The notes under the pieces: generated by a model | Told to the model about the DNA's origin: nothing | Database searches by the model: none | The model's input: only the letters and a program-made list of their open reading frames with translations | NCBI GenBank assembly: GCA_029532415.1 | Contig: JAQOTA010000033.1 | Location: forward strand, 124,001 to 188,000 | From: Marasmius tenuissimus | Lineage: Eukaryota > Basidiomycota > Agaricomycetes > Agaricales > Marasmiaceae | DNA: 64,000 nucleotides | Direction: 5' to 3' | Program-made: the position numbers and the translations under genes | Shown: positions 34,130-44,986 of the stretch, one piece after another | How the letters are laid out: every line of letters starts with the position of its first letter | How positions within the stretch are numbered: the first letter of the stretch is position 1

Positions 34130-37100
34130 CATATCTCTTCTGTTAAGAAGAAGGACAGGGACCCAAAGTTTAACCAACAGTCCAATCCTCCTTCGTCATC
34201 GTTCAACAATAACAACCAGTCTAATAACGACAACGACCAGAAGAAGAAGAACAACCAACGTGGCAGGAAGAAGAAGGGTGACTCTCAGGACAACAAGGGT
34301 GACTCCTCTCACAAGGGTCATTCTCATATTGTGTCCCTCTCTCATTTGTCCATCTCCTCACCCCCTATTGTTCCTGAAACTCCATCTGTTGTACATCCTG
34401 CGGACCAATCCCGGGATCCACTCCACATGCAGCATTTCTCCGGTGCTACTTCCAGTGGTACTGTTTTTGAGAATGCTCAGGCTGCTCGCAGTCTTGCCGA
34501 TCGTCTTGGTGTCCCCAAGTATGCCCACGTCCTTGAACCCATGGAACAGGGATATGCGGCTGCTTCCTCTTCCTCCCTTAAGCATTGTATTGATGGTCCC
34601 TTCTCCACTGCTCCACCTGCAAAGCGTGCTAAGAGCATCGAGAAGGTTTACGACCTCTATAATTCCTTCTATGAGGACTCCGACTCTGAACGTGAGGATC
34701 ATATTGTGTTGAACGTTGTCAACGATTCTTTGCGTATGGAGATTGTGAGTGGAAGTGCCATGGACATTGACAGCAAGATCGCAGATGCCGCTGGTTTTTC
34801 CGACAATGTTGAGTACGATTTGGTCTCCATCGGATCTGAGGAATCTGACGATGACAGGCAAGTGCCTTATCTCAGTCTTTCTTCTAACACTGATACGAAC
34901 CTACAGTGCGCCGCTTTATTAGCCGCTTCTAAATATAGTAGTTTGGATATTGTATCCCATATGAAATTTGCGCAATATATTGGTGATCACTTTGCCACAT
35001 GTGCCAATCGTAAGGGAAAGAAGGCGACTGGAAGCTCGCAAGAGTGGATCATCAATTCGGGTGCTTCATTGCACTTTACCTATGATCTTGAAGATTTTGC
35101 CGAGTATGAACCCATGAACAATGGACTGCAGCTAAAACTGTGCAGAAGGACAACCCTATCCAAATTAAGGGAAAAGGGACTGTGTTCATCTCTCATTCTG
35201 TTGAAGGATCTGACGGTTGTATGGAGGAATGCATTATGTGACTCTATCCTGTCTATTATGTTCTGCTTCTGTCAATTTGACTTCTCTCGCTTGAAGAATT
35301 CTTGCAAGGTGGTCTGCAAGTACGCGGATCGTCTAGCAAATTGGCTTTTTATCACAAGGGTCGACATCAGTCACTGGTATCTTACCCACTCACGCCTGGT
35401 CAAACCATCTTTTGGGTTAGCTCGCAGAAAGCCTCTGCTTATAGCTTAATGGCCAAGTCAACGATGGATAAAGTTGACTACAAGGTTCTACACAGACATT
35501 TCGGACATTGTTCAGACAAGGCTCTGGATAAAGCTTGGAAGCATACTAAGAACTTCCCAGAATTCGACCAAAAACCGAAGAAAACCCGGTTATGCCGAGG
35601 ATGTGCAGAAGGAAAGATGCACCCCAGATCGTTCCCTGACTCGACTACCCATGCCTCGAAACCCTTCGAGAAAATCCACTCCGACCTCAAACAATTTCCC
35701 ACTGAATCGTACCACAAATACAAATGGTATATGTCGTTTGTTGACAACTGTACTTCACATGGCTGGACAATGCTCATGCAATGCAAATCTGATTCTATCA
35801 AAATGCTCCATGACTTTATCGCTATGGTGAAGGTGCAATTCGGTGTTGATATTAAGGAATGGATGTCCGATGGAGGGGGAGAGTACAAATTGCATGTCTT
35901 TGATGATGTACTGAAGGAGCACGGTATCAAAATTCTGACCAGCATTCCATATACACTGGAACAGAATGGTCGTGCAGAACGGTTCAATCAGACCATAGTC
36001 GAGAAAGCTCAAGCTCTTCACTTTGATGCTTGTCTTTCACCTTCTTGGTGGGAATTCTGTGTTGCACGCTGTTGGACTTCACAATCAGACACTGGCCCAG
36101 CGTTTACGTTGGTTGACCCCCATGAGAAGTTGCATGGCAGTGCACCGGATGTTTTGGATCTTTGAGTATTCAGATGTGCAGTGTATGCGTTTATTCCGGA
36201 AAAGCGTTGAGTTAACAAGTTATCTCCGCGTTCGGAACTGATGACCTTTATCAGTTTTCAGGAAGGCATGAAAGGATATGTCTTCATGAAGATGTCCAAT
36301 AATACTATCTTCAAAAGCGCTACTGCTCTGTTCGATGAAAACTTGTTCCTGAAGTGTTCTGATAAAAAACCGCGTGGCTTTACCCCGGTGGGTGAAATCC
36401 CTGAAATACCGCCGGTATTGGGTGAAAATCCCAACTTCTCTTTGGATAGTGATGATGATTCGTCTGATGACAATCTTTATCCTCCCGACAACCTTCCCAA
36501 GCAATCGGAATCTCCACATGACGATGATGGAGATGGTCCTGTACCTCAGGGTGAACGTCAACATCCTCATCCTGATCCTCTGTTCCCAGCCTCCCAGGCC
36601 ACCTACACCAGTGGGTAGACAAGAGCAGACTCCGCCGCCAAGGCGTTCAGGCAGGAAACAGACGGGTACTAAGCAATCTGATAACATATTTGGTGAACAA
36701 CAAGACCCAAATAATCCCTTGTGCATTGTGCATGATATGGAGAAAAATTCTACATGGAGAGATGCCACAGGTGATAGAGAACCCATGGATCCACCTACTA
36801 CTCGTAGGAGAGGCAGACCTAGAAAGGTTCCTGGGACTAATCGTGCCAGTCTGTCTACCATGTGTAACTCCAGGGGGAGTCAGCCCGATAGCTTAGTGCA
36901 ACAATTATCCCAGGAAGGGGGAGTAGGTTTCGTGATTTATCTGTTAAATCAAGCAGTTCCTGTTCACGATAACCTCACCGATATGTCTAACGTTCGAGAG
37001 TGGACTCTCCATGACATACTGAAGCTGCCAGCTGAGCAGCAGAGAGAATGGAAGGCCGCTTGCTGCGATGAACTAGAGGCTCTTTGCAAGTGCAAGGACT

Positions 37101-38495
37101 TCGAATTGGTTGACCTACCTAAAGGTCGCAAGGCGGAGCTCAACTTGTTGCCAAGGGTTTCTCTCAGGTCGAAGGTGTCAACTTTGATGAGATCTTCTCA
37201 CCAGTTGTGCGGTTTGAAACTGTACGGATGATGCTCACACTTGCAGCTCTCAAAAACTGGCACATTCAGGCATTGGATGTGAAGAATGCTTTCCTCAATA
37301 GTGAACTTAAAGAAGAGATCTATATGGATCAACCTGAAGGTTTCAAGGTTAAGGGTCAGGAAGGCAAAGTCTATCGCCTTCGCCATGCATTATATGGACT
37401 AAAGCAAGCCACTCTTGAGTGGTGGCGTACTCTCACAATTCGTCCATGGAAGTAATGGGCTTCAAACGCCTAACTTCTGATGCAGGTCTCTTCATCTGCA
37501 AAGATCGTGAGACTGGTGAAGAATGTATCGCCTTGATTTACGTTGACGATGCATTATTCCTTGGACCCAACAAAGCCTTTGTTGATAAGAAGAAAGCCGA
37601 GTTTATGGCTTGTTGGGAATGCCGTGATTTGGGAGAAGCAAAGGAGTTCTTGCACATGCATATTCAATGCAAAGGCTGTAAAATCCTTCTTGACCAGACC
37701 GACTACTTAAAGAAGGTCTTGAAGCAATTTGGCATGCAGAATGCAAAAGCAGCAGATACTCCTCTTCCTGCTGGCTATATTCCACAACCCAATGAAGGTC
37801 CTGTTGATCCCGAACATCGTACTTGATATCAATCAGTGATTGGATCGCTTCTGTATATCATGCTTGGCACTCGTCCAGATATTGCCTATGCTGTTACAAA
37901 GCTTTCTCAATTTTCTGCTAATCCATCGGAGGATCACCTGAAGAAGGCGCTTTATATTTGCCACTATCTTGCAGGAACTCCAGACTATGCATTAGTTTAT
38001 GATGGAGCCTCTGACGGAGGTTTACTAGCATTCACTGATTCTGATTGGGCTGCTGATCCTATCAAGTGTCGGTTGATCACGGGCTATTTCTTCCAATTGG
38101 CAGGTGGCATCTTCTGTTGGCAATCATGCGCCCAGAAGACTGTTGCACTTTCATCCACTGAAGCTGAATACATGGCGCTATCCAACTGTAGTCGTCAGGC
38201 TGTGTGGATTCGACAGTTACTCTCTGAACTTGGGATTGACATGACTCCCGTACCCATATGTGGAGATGATCAAGGCTCAATTTTTATCGCCTCTGACCCA
38301 GTTCAAGAATGATGCACCAAACACATTGAGATTCGCTACCATTACATTCGCAAATGTGTTTCAGACCACAAGGTCAATCTTTTCTTCATTGACAGTGCCC
38401 ACAATCCTGCGGACATGTTTACCAAGAATTTGGGTCATGTCAAGTTCTCCACTTTTAGAGAACATCTTGGACTTGAATTTCATTCATCCGAATAG
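34130..38495 (+). pseudogene. Copia 2 Gag tail and Pol, heavily broken
   Basis: The protease motif reads WIINSGASLHF near 35050: the catalytic Asp is Asn (AAT for GAT). The integrase zinc region HRHFGH ... CRGCAEGKMH lies at 35497-35625, and the core has HSDLKQF, MSDGGGEYK and NGRAERFNQ (35675-35985). The RT begins near 36985 (WTLHDILKLPAEQQREW). Around 37130 a deletion removes the segment equivalent to IRNRWVFDVKSNGHKK. The active site YVDDALF is near 37545, and the RNase H has FTDSDWAADP and SSTEAEYMAL. TGA stops lie near 35239, 36163, 37824 and 38310, three of them where copia 1 has Arg. Frameshifts lie near 35130, 36070 and 37450. Confidence 0.8.
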
Positions 38496-38527
38496 ACGCT
38501 TCGTGCTCTACTTGTGCCGCACTTAGT

Positions 38528-38536
38528 GAGGGGGAG
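38528..38536 (+). other. Polypurine tract of copia 2
   Basis: GAGGGGGAG immediately before the 3' LTR, the expected plus-strand primer. Confidence 0.65.
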
Positions 38537-38794
38537 TGTTGAATCCAGACTACCGGATATATGGACCGTTGTATTGGGCCCCATTTATGCTTCAATTGTT
38601 TCACTATGATCTATGCTATTCCTAGTCACTCCTGTTATAGTAGCTACAGCCACCTCTGTATAGTATATAAGTAGCTCTGTATCTACATGCAATACCAGTA
38701 CTTTTACTACTCTTGTTGCTGCCTCTAAGCCTATCTCCAGGTGAGCTAGTCTGTCCCATGCTGCCACTGCATGGGCAGGACCTCTGCCTCAACA
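38537..38794 (+). repeat. 3' LTR of copia 2
   Basis: 258 bp, about 98 percent identical to 32763-33020 by eye. Confidence 0.9.
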
Positions 38795-39069
38795 CCTTTT
38801 TCGGTACTGACTGCCTCTCCTCCTAGGTTCTTTTTCCTTTTCTTATCCGGTTCTTGTTTGTCTCCTTTCCGGTTATTCACCAGGAGCTGCTGTTGGACTT
38901 GCCACTGTTCCGTTGCTTCGTTATTCACTAGGATGGTTCTGTTGAAGTTGAGATTATCGAGAGGGCGAGGTGGGGTTGGGTCATGGTGGTTTATTGCTGA
39001 CTTATACTCTCGCTTCATACGCCTCGTGTACTGTTTGTGTGTTCTTTGTCGTGCACTCTTCGTGCTCAT
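38795..39069 (-). pseudogene. LINE ORF1, 5' part
   Basis: An ATG at 39067-39069 begins MSTKSARQRTHKQYTRRMKR, a basic N-terminus suited to RNA binding. The frame runs through a Lys/Asp/Glu-rich stretch (EPDKKRKKNLGGEAV) into the copia 2 LTR. Its continuation lies at 32762 and below, where it meets stops within about 40-100 bp. Confidence 0.55.
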
Positions 39070-39498
39070 TACCTCTATACGCAGTTCTTAATTAATCTTA
39101 GCATCGTTCCTCGGGCTTCTGTGAGTTTCTTATGCAACTACCCTGCTTGTTGTTTACATTTCCGTTTGTCTTATGAGTGCTCGTTCTTTCCTCATGTAGT
39201 ACGGTTTGGCGTGGCCTTCCAATTGTCCTTTCTCGGGCATTTGGCAAACGAGTGCATTTGTTGGATGCTCTCTTGTGTACAGTTGTTGGCTGTTCACATG
39301 TACTGCAGTTGTTGGCTGCGTACTGACTGTCCGGTTATCTGTTCAGTCGACAGGTCGAGTTTCCCTTGACCTGCCATTCTCTAGCTTGTTTGTGAGACTA
39401 GAGCGTCCATTGGTTTCCCAGTTCATTGCTGGTACTCATCCCTTGAGCCGCGGAAAGGCTGGACGCCGGATCACATGGTGGTGGTCCTTGGTCAAGGG
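39070..39498 (-). other. LINE 5' untranslated region
   Basis: Sequence between the ORF1 start and the right target duplication. It contains a near-duplicate GTTGTTGGCTG at about 39283 and 39309. No TATA-like element stands out; LINE promoters are usually internal. Confidence 0.45.
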
Positions 39499-39510
39499 GA
39501 CATTTCTCAA
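39499..39510. repeat. Target-site duplication of LINE, right copy
   Basis: GACATTTCTCAA; partner at 19098-19109 with one mismatch. Confidence 0.65.
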
Positions 39511-40088
39511 TTTGTTCGGATGATGGGAGAGGGTGGATCATTCATGTATATTCAGGCAATATCGTGTGGATGGACCTCTCAATCAACCAAAACCGGCTCA
39601 AATATAAGCAATTCCAAGGCTGTAGGGCCACACAATCCGACGTTTAACCTGTTTTCGGGATGGGGCGACACTCAAAAAGCCATACGTGTAAGCCTCACCG
39701 CACCACAAACGTGTCACGCCAAGAAGCGTTGGGATACGCAATCAATCACTTCGTGATCCTCGGACTCTCTCACTGCCTCGATACTTTGCCTCCAGCTTCG
39801 TGTCTTCATGACGAAGGGTGCTTGAGGTGATTGATAATCGCTCTTGGGAGTCGCACCTAGGGAAGAGGTTTCGTGCTCTCGCCAGGTCCTATTCACTCGT
39901 TCCGTTGCTGAGGGTTGAGTCCAAAACGGAACGACGAGCTCGCTGTGGGCAGTTGCAAATTTCGGAGTGAACAGATATCAAGTGCGCCCCATTGGTCTGA
40001 GAGACTGCGGAGACCACTCGCACAGATGTTGAAGACGATCCGATGGAGGGGTGACGAGGTAAGAGTGTTAAGGTGTTCCGAATCAAAT
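39511..40088. other. Intergenic right of LINE
   Basis: No gene supported. Confidence 0.35.
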
Positions 40089-41113
40089 TCAACAAAATGG
40101 GTCGGGCTTATCCGCCCACGATGAGGCGTTCAAGGTAATATTACAAAGAGCTGTAAACTTGAGTCTGTGATAGGAAAAAGGGAAAAAACATTCGAAAATG
40201 TCTGTTCGGTCACGAGGATACATCCTTTCCGTGTCAAAGCCTAGGTGCAGGAAACGTAGGTCTGAACTCCAACTGAGGTACGGCCTGATATCCGGATTGA
40301 GGACTAACTTGTTCAAATTGGAGAATGGTTCCATCCCGATTCCATAGACGAAAATTTTCGAAAGTCCGGGAGGAATTCTAGTGGACTGAAGCCATCGATT
40401 GTAACGAGATATGCCGTACGTATTCACCAAGTCAGCCACTCCTTTCGGCTGCAAGGTTATCAGAGATGGTTGAAGAGCGAGACTCTGGAGATCTGTTGGT
40501 GTGGAGATATTCTCCTCGCTAATATCCCTGCAACCTATGTGCATCTTCAGGACCTCCAAATAGGGAAACAAACATGTGAATAAAATTAGAGTCATCGGGC
40601 TCTCCTCTTCACGAAGAAATAGTTCCAGTTGGGTGACGTGGCGAAAAGACGAGACGAAATTTCTAGAGAGGTCTCCGGGGTATGAGAGAAGATGGGCGCC
40701 ATCGTAGGTAAGGTTTAGTTTTCTGAGCGATGGAACGCGAACATCTAAGCTCATGAGTACCTGACTTACGACGTCGGCATCGCGATCTCCTTGCCATCCC
40801 TTGAGAAAGTCATATATCCAAATAGACTCCATGAAGATAAGAAGGCGATCTGTCGAATGAATCGTGGTATTGTACAATCTCCTGATTGTAAAAGCGAAGC
40901 GAGATCAAGATACCGGTGTGGGCGGCCGGAGTCTACAGTGTCAACTTTGAGCTGCTCGAATAGCCGTGCACGACAGATAGGTACCCAACAGTGGCATACA
41001 ATAGAGCAAGGAATTAGCGAGCTACGATTGCAGTCGACAAGGATCAGCTCGACAAGATCAAAGGGCAGTCGGTAGCCGAGATCCCTGTCATGATCATGGT
41101 AGTAATGTGTCAC
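40089..41113 (-). pseudogene. F-box/LRR-like protein, frameshifted
   Basis: Two overlapping minus frames form one protein. The upstream frame (about 41113-40800) has an F-box-like start, LPFDLVELILVDC then IPCSIVCHCWVPICRARLFEQL. The downstream frame (about 40870 to the stop at 40089) has leucine-rich segments LRKLNLTYDGAHLLS, RHVTQLELFLREEESP, YLEVLKMHIG and FLHLGFDTERMYP. The switch of frame lies between about 40870 and 40800 and has no convincing intron signals. No ATG is available for the first frame before an upstream stop. The closest relative in this window is the fragment at 55060-55656. The likely original function is substrate adaptor of a ubiquitin ligase. Confidence 0.6.
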
Positions 41114-43415
41114 GAGTGTGACCGCGGGTGTGACAACCTCTCGTTACCACCTGGCATCATTCGACTTCCGAATCTTTCAATATCGTTGAATTGTTCCCTT
41201 TGCAAGAAGGTGCGTTCTTTACTCTCGTGTGCTGTGTGCTATTGACTGGCCACTGGGACCTCCGGGTGGCGTATCCCAGTCAGAGCTGGATGACAACAAT
41301 ATTCCAATCGCTAGCAAAATCGTAAAAGGTATGGCATCGAAAATACGATAAGCAGGTGAGTCTGGCTCTCTTGCGCTCATATGCTGGCCTGACTTCATCT
41401 GAACGATGATAGAGCGTCGACCTTCAAGAGGAGAGTATCGAACACGCGGAACAGATTGGTGGGGGCCTAGGACATACTGTGCGTTAGTTGTGTCAACAAG
41501 GCTGCGGAACGGTGATGAAGAACCTCGTACTCTTTAGGTTGGCTGGAATAGCCAGAAGGCATATTTTAGTACCCTCATGACTGCGAAATGAAGTGATAGC
41601 AACGTAGAGGTTGCCAAATACTATTACCAGCTCGGGAACGGTGATGAGATCAGAAACAAGGTATGTCAATCACCTGTGCTTATCCACATGATGAAGCTTA
41701 TTTTCGCAAGTAGAAGCCACGGCCCGTTGAAAGATGCTCTTGCCAGTCTCTCCACGTCCCCCAGCGTTCCCTGTGCACAGCCCCATTTCCACTTCGAATA
41801 TCTCTCTCTCAATCAAACTTTCAGCTGGGCGCTGTTTGCTGCGAAGGTACCACGGAGTCGGGTCGATCGGTAGAGGAAGAGAAAGAAGGTTCCGTTCTAG
41901 CGCTCATTTGGCTCGCGGAAGGACGTGTCACTCTGCCGGATGCTACGGATGGGGAACGATTTAACTGGCTCTTCCAATCACACAACCCTCCCGTGAACCT
42001 ATCATCTGCTTCACCAACAGAGCTCTTCTGATATCTGGTCCCTGTGAATTTGCTCATACTGGTATCACCGATATGCAATCCAATGATGATATTCCTTTCA
42101 TTTTGTACGGTCGAGCGGTTACCAGTAATATTCAATCTACCCGTCACGGGCAAGTATGAGGCGAGGTGAATACAAGTAATGATCAGTGACGGCCCAACGG
42201 ATGGTAAATATGAATCCCATGTCTGGATGACAATCCCTCGCTTCGTATGACCATCCATTGGAAGTTAGGAAGGAGGTATGAGAGAGGGTTTTTATTCTTT
42301 GTCGATGGAGTCTCGCGAGTTGTGCCTCCCAAATGATGTCTTGTCCCTAGCTAATGTTGTTCGGTCTCAATCTAGGAAGTGACCTCTCTTTTTCCTTACC
42401 ATCGAGATCTAGAGCAACCGAGTACATGACTGAGGAAACTTTGAGCACCCTCCATCCTCCCTCGGCTTTCAACGTTGACTACTCTCCTTTCCGCCTCTTG
42501 CTCTCTCGACAGCCCTGTAGAATATCCATCTGTTCCAGTTTCTTCCATCCCTTATCCAAACCCCTCCCCCACCCACAGAACCTTACGACACCGCCGTTCA
42601 GGCTTCTACATGTCCCCTACACCCTCCCGTACACGGGCGCTCAACCTTTCACTATCATCTCGTCTTTCATTACCGCGCATAACCGGCCGACCTTGGGGTG
42701 CTCGTACTGCACCAGGCCTCACTCCTGCTTCTGCAACAAAGAGCGCCGGTACTATCTTCGTTCCGAGGGACATATATCCGTTCCTGCAGTGACGGGTGTC
42801 GTGGCCGTGCATTTGGAGTTTGGGAGTACCAGGGAACGGCACAGGCTATATCTGAGGCTCAGCTTCGAGGGAAAAATGTACTTCGAGAGGATGGGCTGCT
42901 AGGTTATCACTCCCGCACCTACTTTCCTTCCCACTGACATTGAACAAGTCCCTTAACTACCTGCGCTCCCCGCTCTTTTTCATGCCTCGCAATTGGGGAT
43001 GACGTATGGCAATAGCTATAGAAGCGATCTCTTTGACCTCTGGCCTTCGGGTATCGTGGCCCAGTGCTCCAAGGTGCCAGGTGGTCATTACTGCCACTAA
43101 TTACTGCTTGCAACCCCGACGAAACCCGAAACCTCTCGGAAAGCTCCAAATCGTCGTCCACACAGCCTCTTCGTTCGAGCGCACAAAGTGAATTGGAGCA
43201 CCTCGCTTTGATACCTTCGTTTACCCGCATCCATAACTTTTGGACGGTGAAACGGCGGAGAGTCCGACTTCAATATTGAGAAAAGGGATCGAGGCTCGTC
43301 ATTTTATAGAAAACAATTAGGAGTACGAATTATGCGTCGACTTGATTGTAGCCGCCGCGGTTCGTAGCTGATACGGAGTCGGCTTGAAAAGACCTGAAGT
43401 TTCTCGATACAAATG
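41114..43415. other. Mostly uncertain region, possible Ser/Pro-rich frame at 42354-42902
   Basis: Open frames at 41676-41964 and 41821-42258 are short and without domains. Overlapping plus frames at 42354-42902 and 42475-42792 (the second with PVEYPSVPVSSIPYPNPSPT and ending FVPRDIYPFLQ) could be an exon of a Ser/Pro-rich protein. There is no supporting family and no clear start, so I do not call a gene. Confidence 0.3.
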
Positions 43416-43422
43416 TATAAAA
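43416..43422 (+). promoter_or_regulatory. TATA box of secreted-protein gene 1
   Basis: TATAAAA within TGTATAAAAGCAGCTC, 72-78 bp upstream of the ATG at 43494. The intact paralogue has TATAAAAGCAG at the equivalent place (61636), so the core promoter is shared. Confidence 0.6.
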
Positions 43423-43817
43423 GCAGCTCACTGGCCCGCCTCATTCACACAACTTCTTCTCCCAAACCAGCAATCCAAACTACAATCTACATCATGCAAT
43501 TCATCGCCGTATCTCTCGTAGCTCTCACTGCCACCGTTACCGCTTCTGCCGATGCTATCGCTGATCCAGCCAACCCAGCAAACTTGATCAACTGCCCTCC
43601 AAACGGTGGCGCTGAGTCTTGTAAACTCGAGGTTCCCGTGAGTTTGAGGATTTATGGCTCAGATTTCTGATGTAGATTTTGACTGATTCTGAACCTTACC
43701 AGTGCAATCGCGTTCGAATTACCTATGCAAGTCCGCAGGGAGGGCATCCTATCTGGTTCGTATCCGCCAGTAGATTGTGCGGCAGTACTGACGAGTACTC
43801 TATTAGGTACAACAACG

Positions 43818-43822
43818 CGGTG
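43818..43822. repeat. Target-site duplication of gypsy element, left
   Basis: CGGTG, repeated at 53710-53714. Confidence 0.9.
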
Positions 43823-44026
43823 TGTAACGGAAATTATTACACATTCACTATGTTCTCACGCTTCTGGGTATATAAGTGCGACGGAGTCTAATTACCTCTT
43901 TATCTTTTACTTTCACTACGCCGCCTATCTACTCTCCGAGTACGTATCTACCTGTGGTCTAAATAAACCCTGGTCTAGCTTACTGTACCCGCGCGAGTAA
44001 GGCGTAACGGTGAGAGCCCCTTTACA
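43823..44026 (+). repeat. 5' LTR of gypsy element
   Basis: 204 bp; contains GGGTATATAAGTGCG (TATA box near 43868) and AATAAA near 43962, a likely polyadenylation signal. Identical to 53506-53709 as far as I can compare. Confidence 0.9.
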
Positions 44027-44089
44027 CTTTTTTAAGCTCACAGTATTATACCACAGATTTGTACCTCGAGGTTGTCTCATAGCACCGAG

Positions 44090-44986
44090 ATGATCTCTAC
44101 CGCTACTACGAAGACTTCGAAGGGCAAGGCTCCCGAACGGGTCTCATCTACCTTCGAGCCTGGACCTTCCAGGATACCTACCTACACGGGTTCTACTGCT
44201 GGGGGCTCATCTAGCCGGCGACCATCTCTGCCTACTATTCCTCAGTCGACACCGAACCCATCCTCATCGCACACTTCTGCTAGCCCGCAGTCAATATCTG
44301 CAACCTTGGCGCCGGGAGGAACTTTAGTCGACCCCACGCCAATCGATTCACCAGTAGCTCCGGCTACGGGTATATTCAGTAATGCAACCACTGAATTAGA
44401 GGCGAGTAGCACACCCATATCGCTTACTACGGGACCTGGGCAACCAGGTGGGTTGTTTTCGATGTCACCATCGACTGACACTTCACTCTTTGGGCAACCA
44501 TCGGGTTCTGATCACGGTTTTGTGTCAGATTTGGACAGGTCGTGGAGAGATCCGACTCGGAAGAAATGGTTACCGGAAAGGAGGCCAAATTCCCGGGACA
44601 GAACTCTTTATAGTACGCCCGTACAAGGATCCTCTACCACTCCGATGTATCAGAGTAGTAGTAGTCCGATTATTCCCAATCCATTTGGAAGCTCGCATAC
44701 CCGAAGTGTGCGGATGACGAGTTCTCAAGGAGATACAACTCCCAGAACGGCTCCAGTACGTCTGACAGATGCTCCTGAGAGGAGATCTGAAACTCAGGAA
44801 AGGCAACCGTCAGTTTCAACTGCGGAAGAATCAATTACTGGATTCTATGATAGAATTCGGAGAATGTATATACTCCAGTTGGTTAGGAACAGAGACCTTT
44901 CTCAGTTTAGCACTACCAACATACCCGAACAAGCCATTGTAATTGAGAGAAATCAATTTTACTCGAGTGACTACCCGCGTATTTGA
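44090..44986 (+). CDS. Gypsy 5' ORF, Ser/Thr/Pro-rich (Gag N-terminal extension)
   Basis: An ATG at 44090 opens about 299 residues. They are low-complexity Ser/Thr/Pro/Gly sequence with a charged C-terminal part (ITGFYDRIRRMYILQLVRNR). It ends at TGA 44984-44986, overlapping by four bases the frame of the next ORF, which lies in the -1 frame. The overlap is compatible with -1 frameshifting or with a one-base change joining the two into one Gag. No classical slippery heptamer is obvious. I recognise no domain. Confidence 0.55.
   Translation: MISTATTKTSKGKAPERVSSTFEPGPSRIPTYTGSTAGGSSSRRPSLPTIPQSTPNPSSSHTSASPQSISATLAPGGTLVDPTPIDSPVAPATGIFSNATTELEASSTPISLTTGPGQPGGLFSMSPSTDTSLFGQPSGSDHGFVSDLDRSWRDPTRKKWLPERRPNSRDRTLYSTPVQGSSTTPMYQSSSSPIIPNPFGSSHTRSVRMTSSQGDTTPRTAPVRLTDAPERRSETQERQPSVSTAEESITGFYDRIRRMYILQLVRNRDLSQFSTTNIPEQAIVIERNQFYSSDYPRI

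Larger units (their letters stand above)
32763..38794 (+). mobile_element. Ty1/copia retrotransposon 2 (6.03 kb)
   Basis: It is bounded by two 258-bp LTRs (TGTTGAATCC ... CAACA) that differ at about six positions by eye. The flanking 5 bp are ACTTT (32758-32762) and CCTTT (38795-38799), a target duplication with one change. It has the same gene order and primer-site type as copia 1 but its proteins differ substantially, so it belongs to a related but distinct family. It sits in plus orientation within the minus-strand LINE ORF1. Internal frameshifts, TGA stops, a mutated protease motif and a deletion in RT show it is dead. Confidence 0.9.
19110..39498 (-). mobile_element. LINE (EN-RT-RNase H non-LTR element), split by two copia insertions
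   Basis: Read on the minus strand, the element has a 5' untranslated part (39498-39070), ORF1 (39069-38795 continued at 32762-31511), ORF2 (31265-27809 continued at 21452-19413) with apurinic-type endonuclease, reverse transcriptase and RNase H domains, and a 3' end in a tract of about 11 A (T at 19110-19120 on the plus strand). A 12-bp duplication flanks it. Removing the two copia elements leaves about 8 kb, a normal full length. The domain order resembles the Tad1-type LINEs common in fungi; that assignment is inference. Many stops and frameshifts make it inactive. Confidence 0.8.

Noticed and set aside
42354..42902. Ser/Pro-rich open frames as a gene
   Set aside because: Overlapping frames compete, there is no clear start or intron pattern and no family; kept only as a note in the intergenic entry.
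43725..44000. Open frame of 91 codons, repeated at 53495-53683
   Set aside because: Both copies are readings through the two gypsy LTRs.
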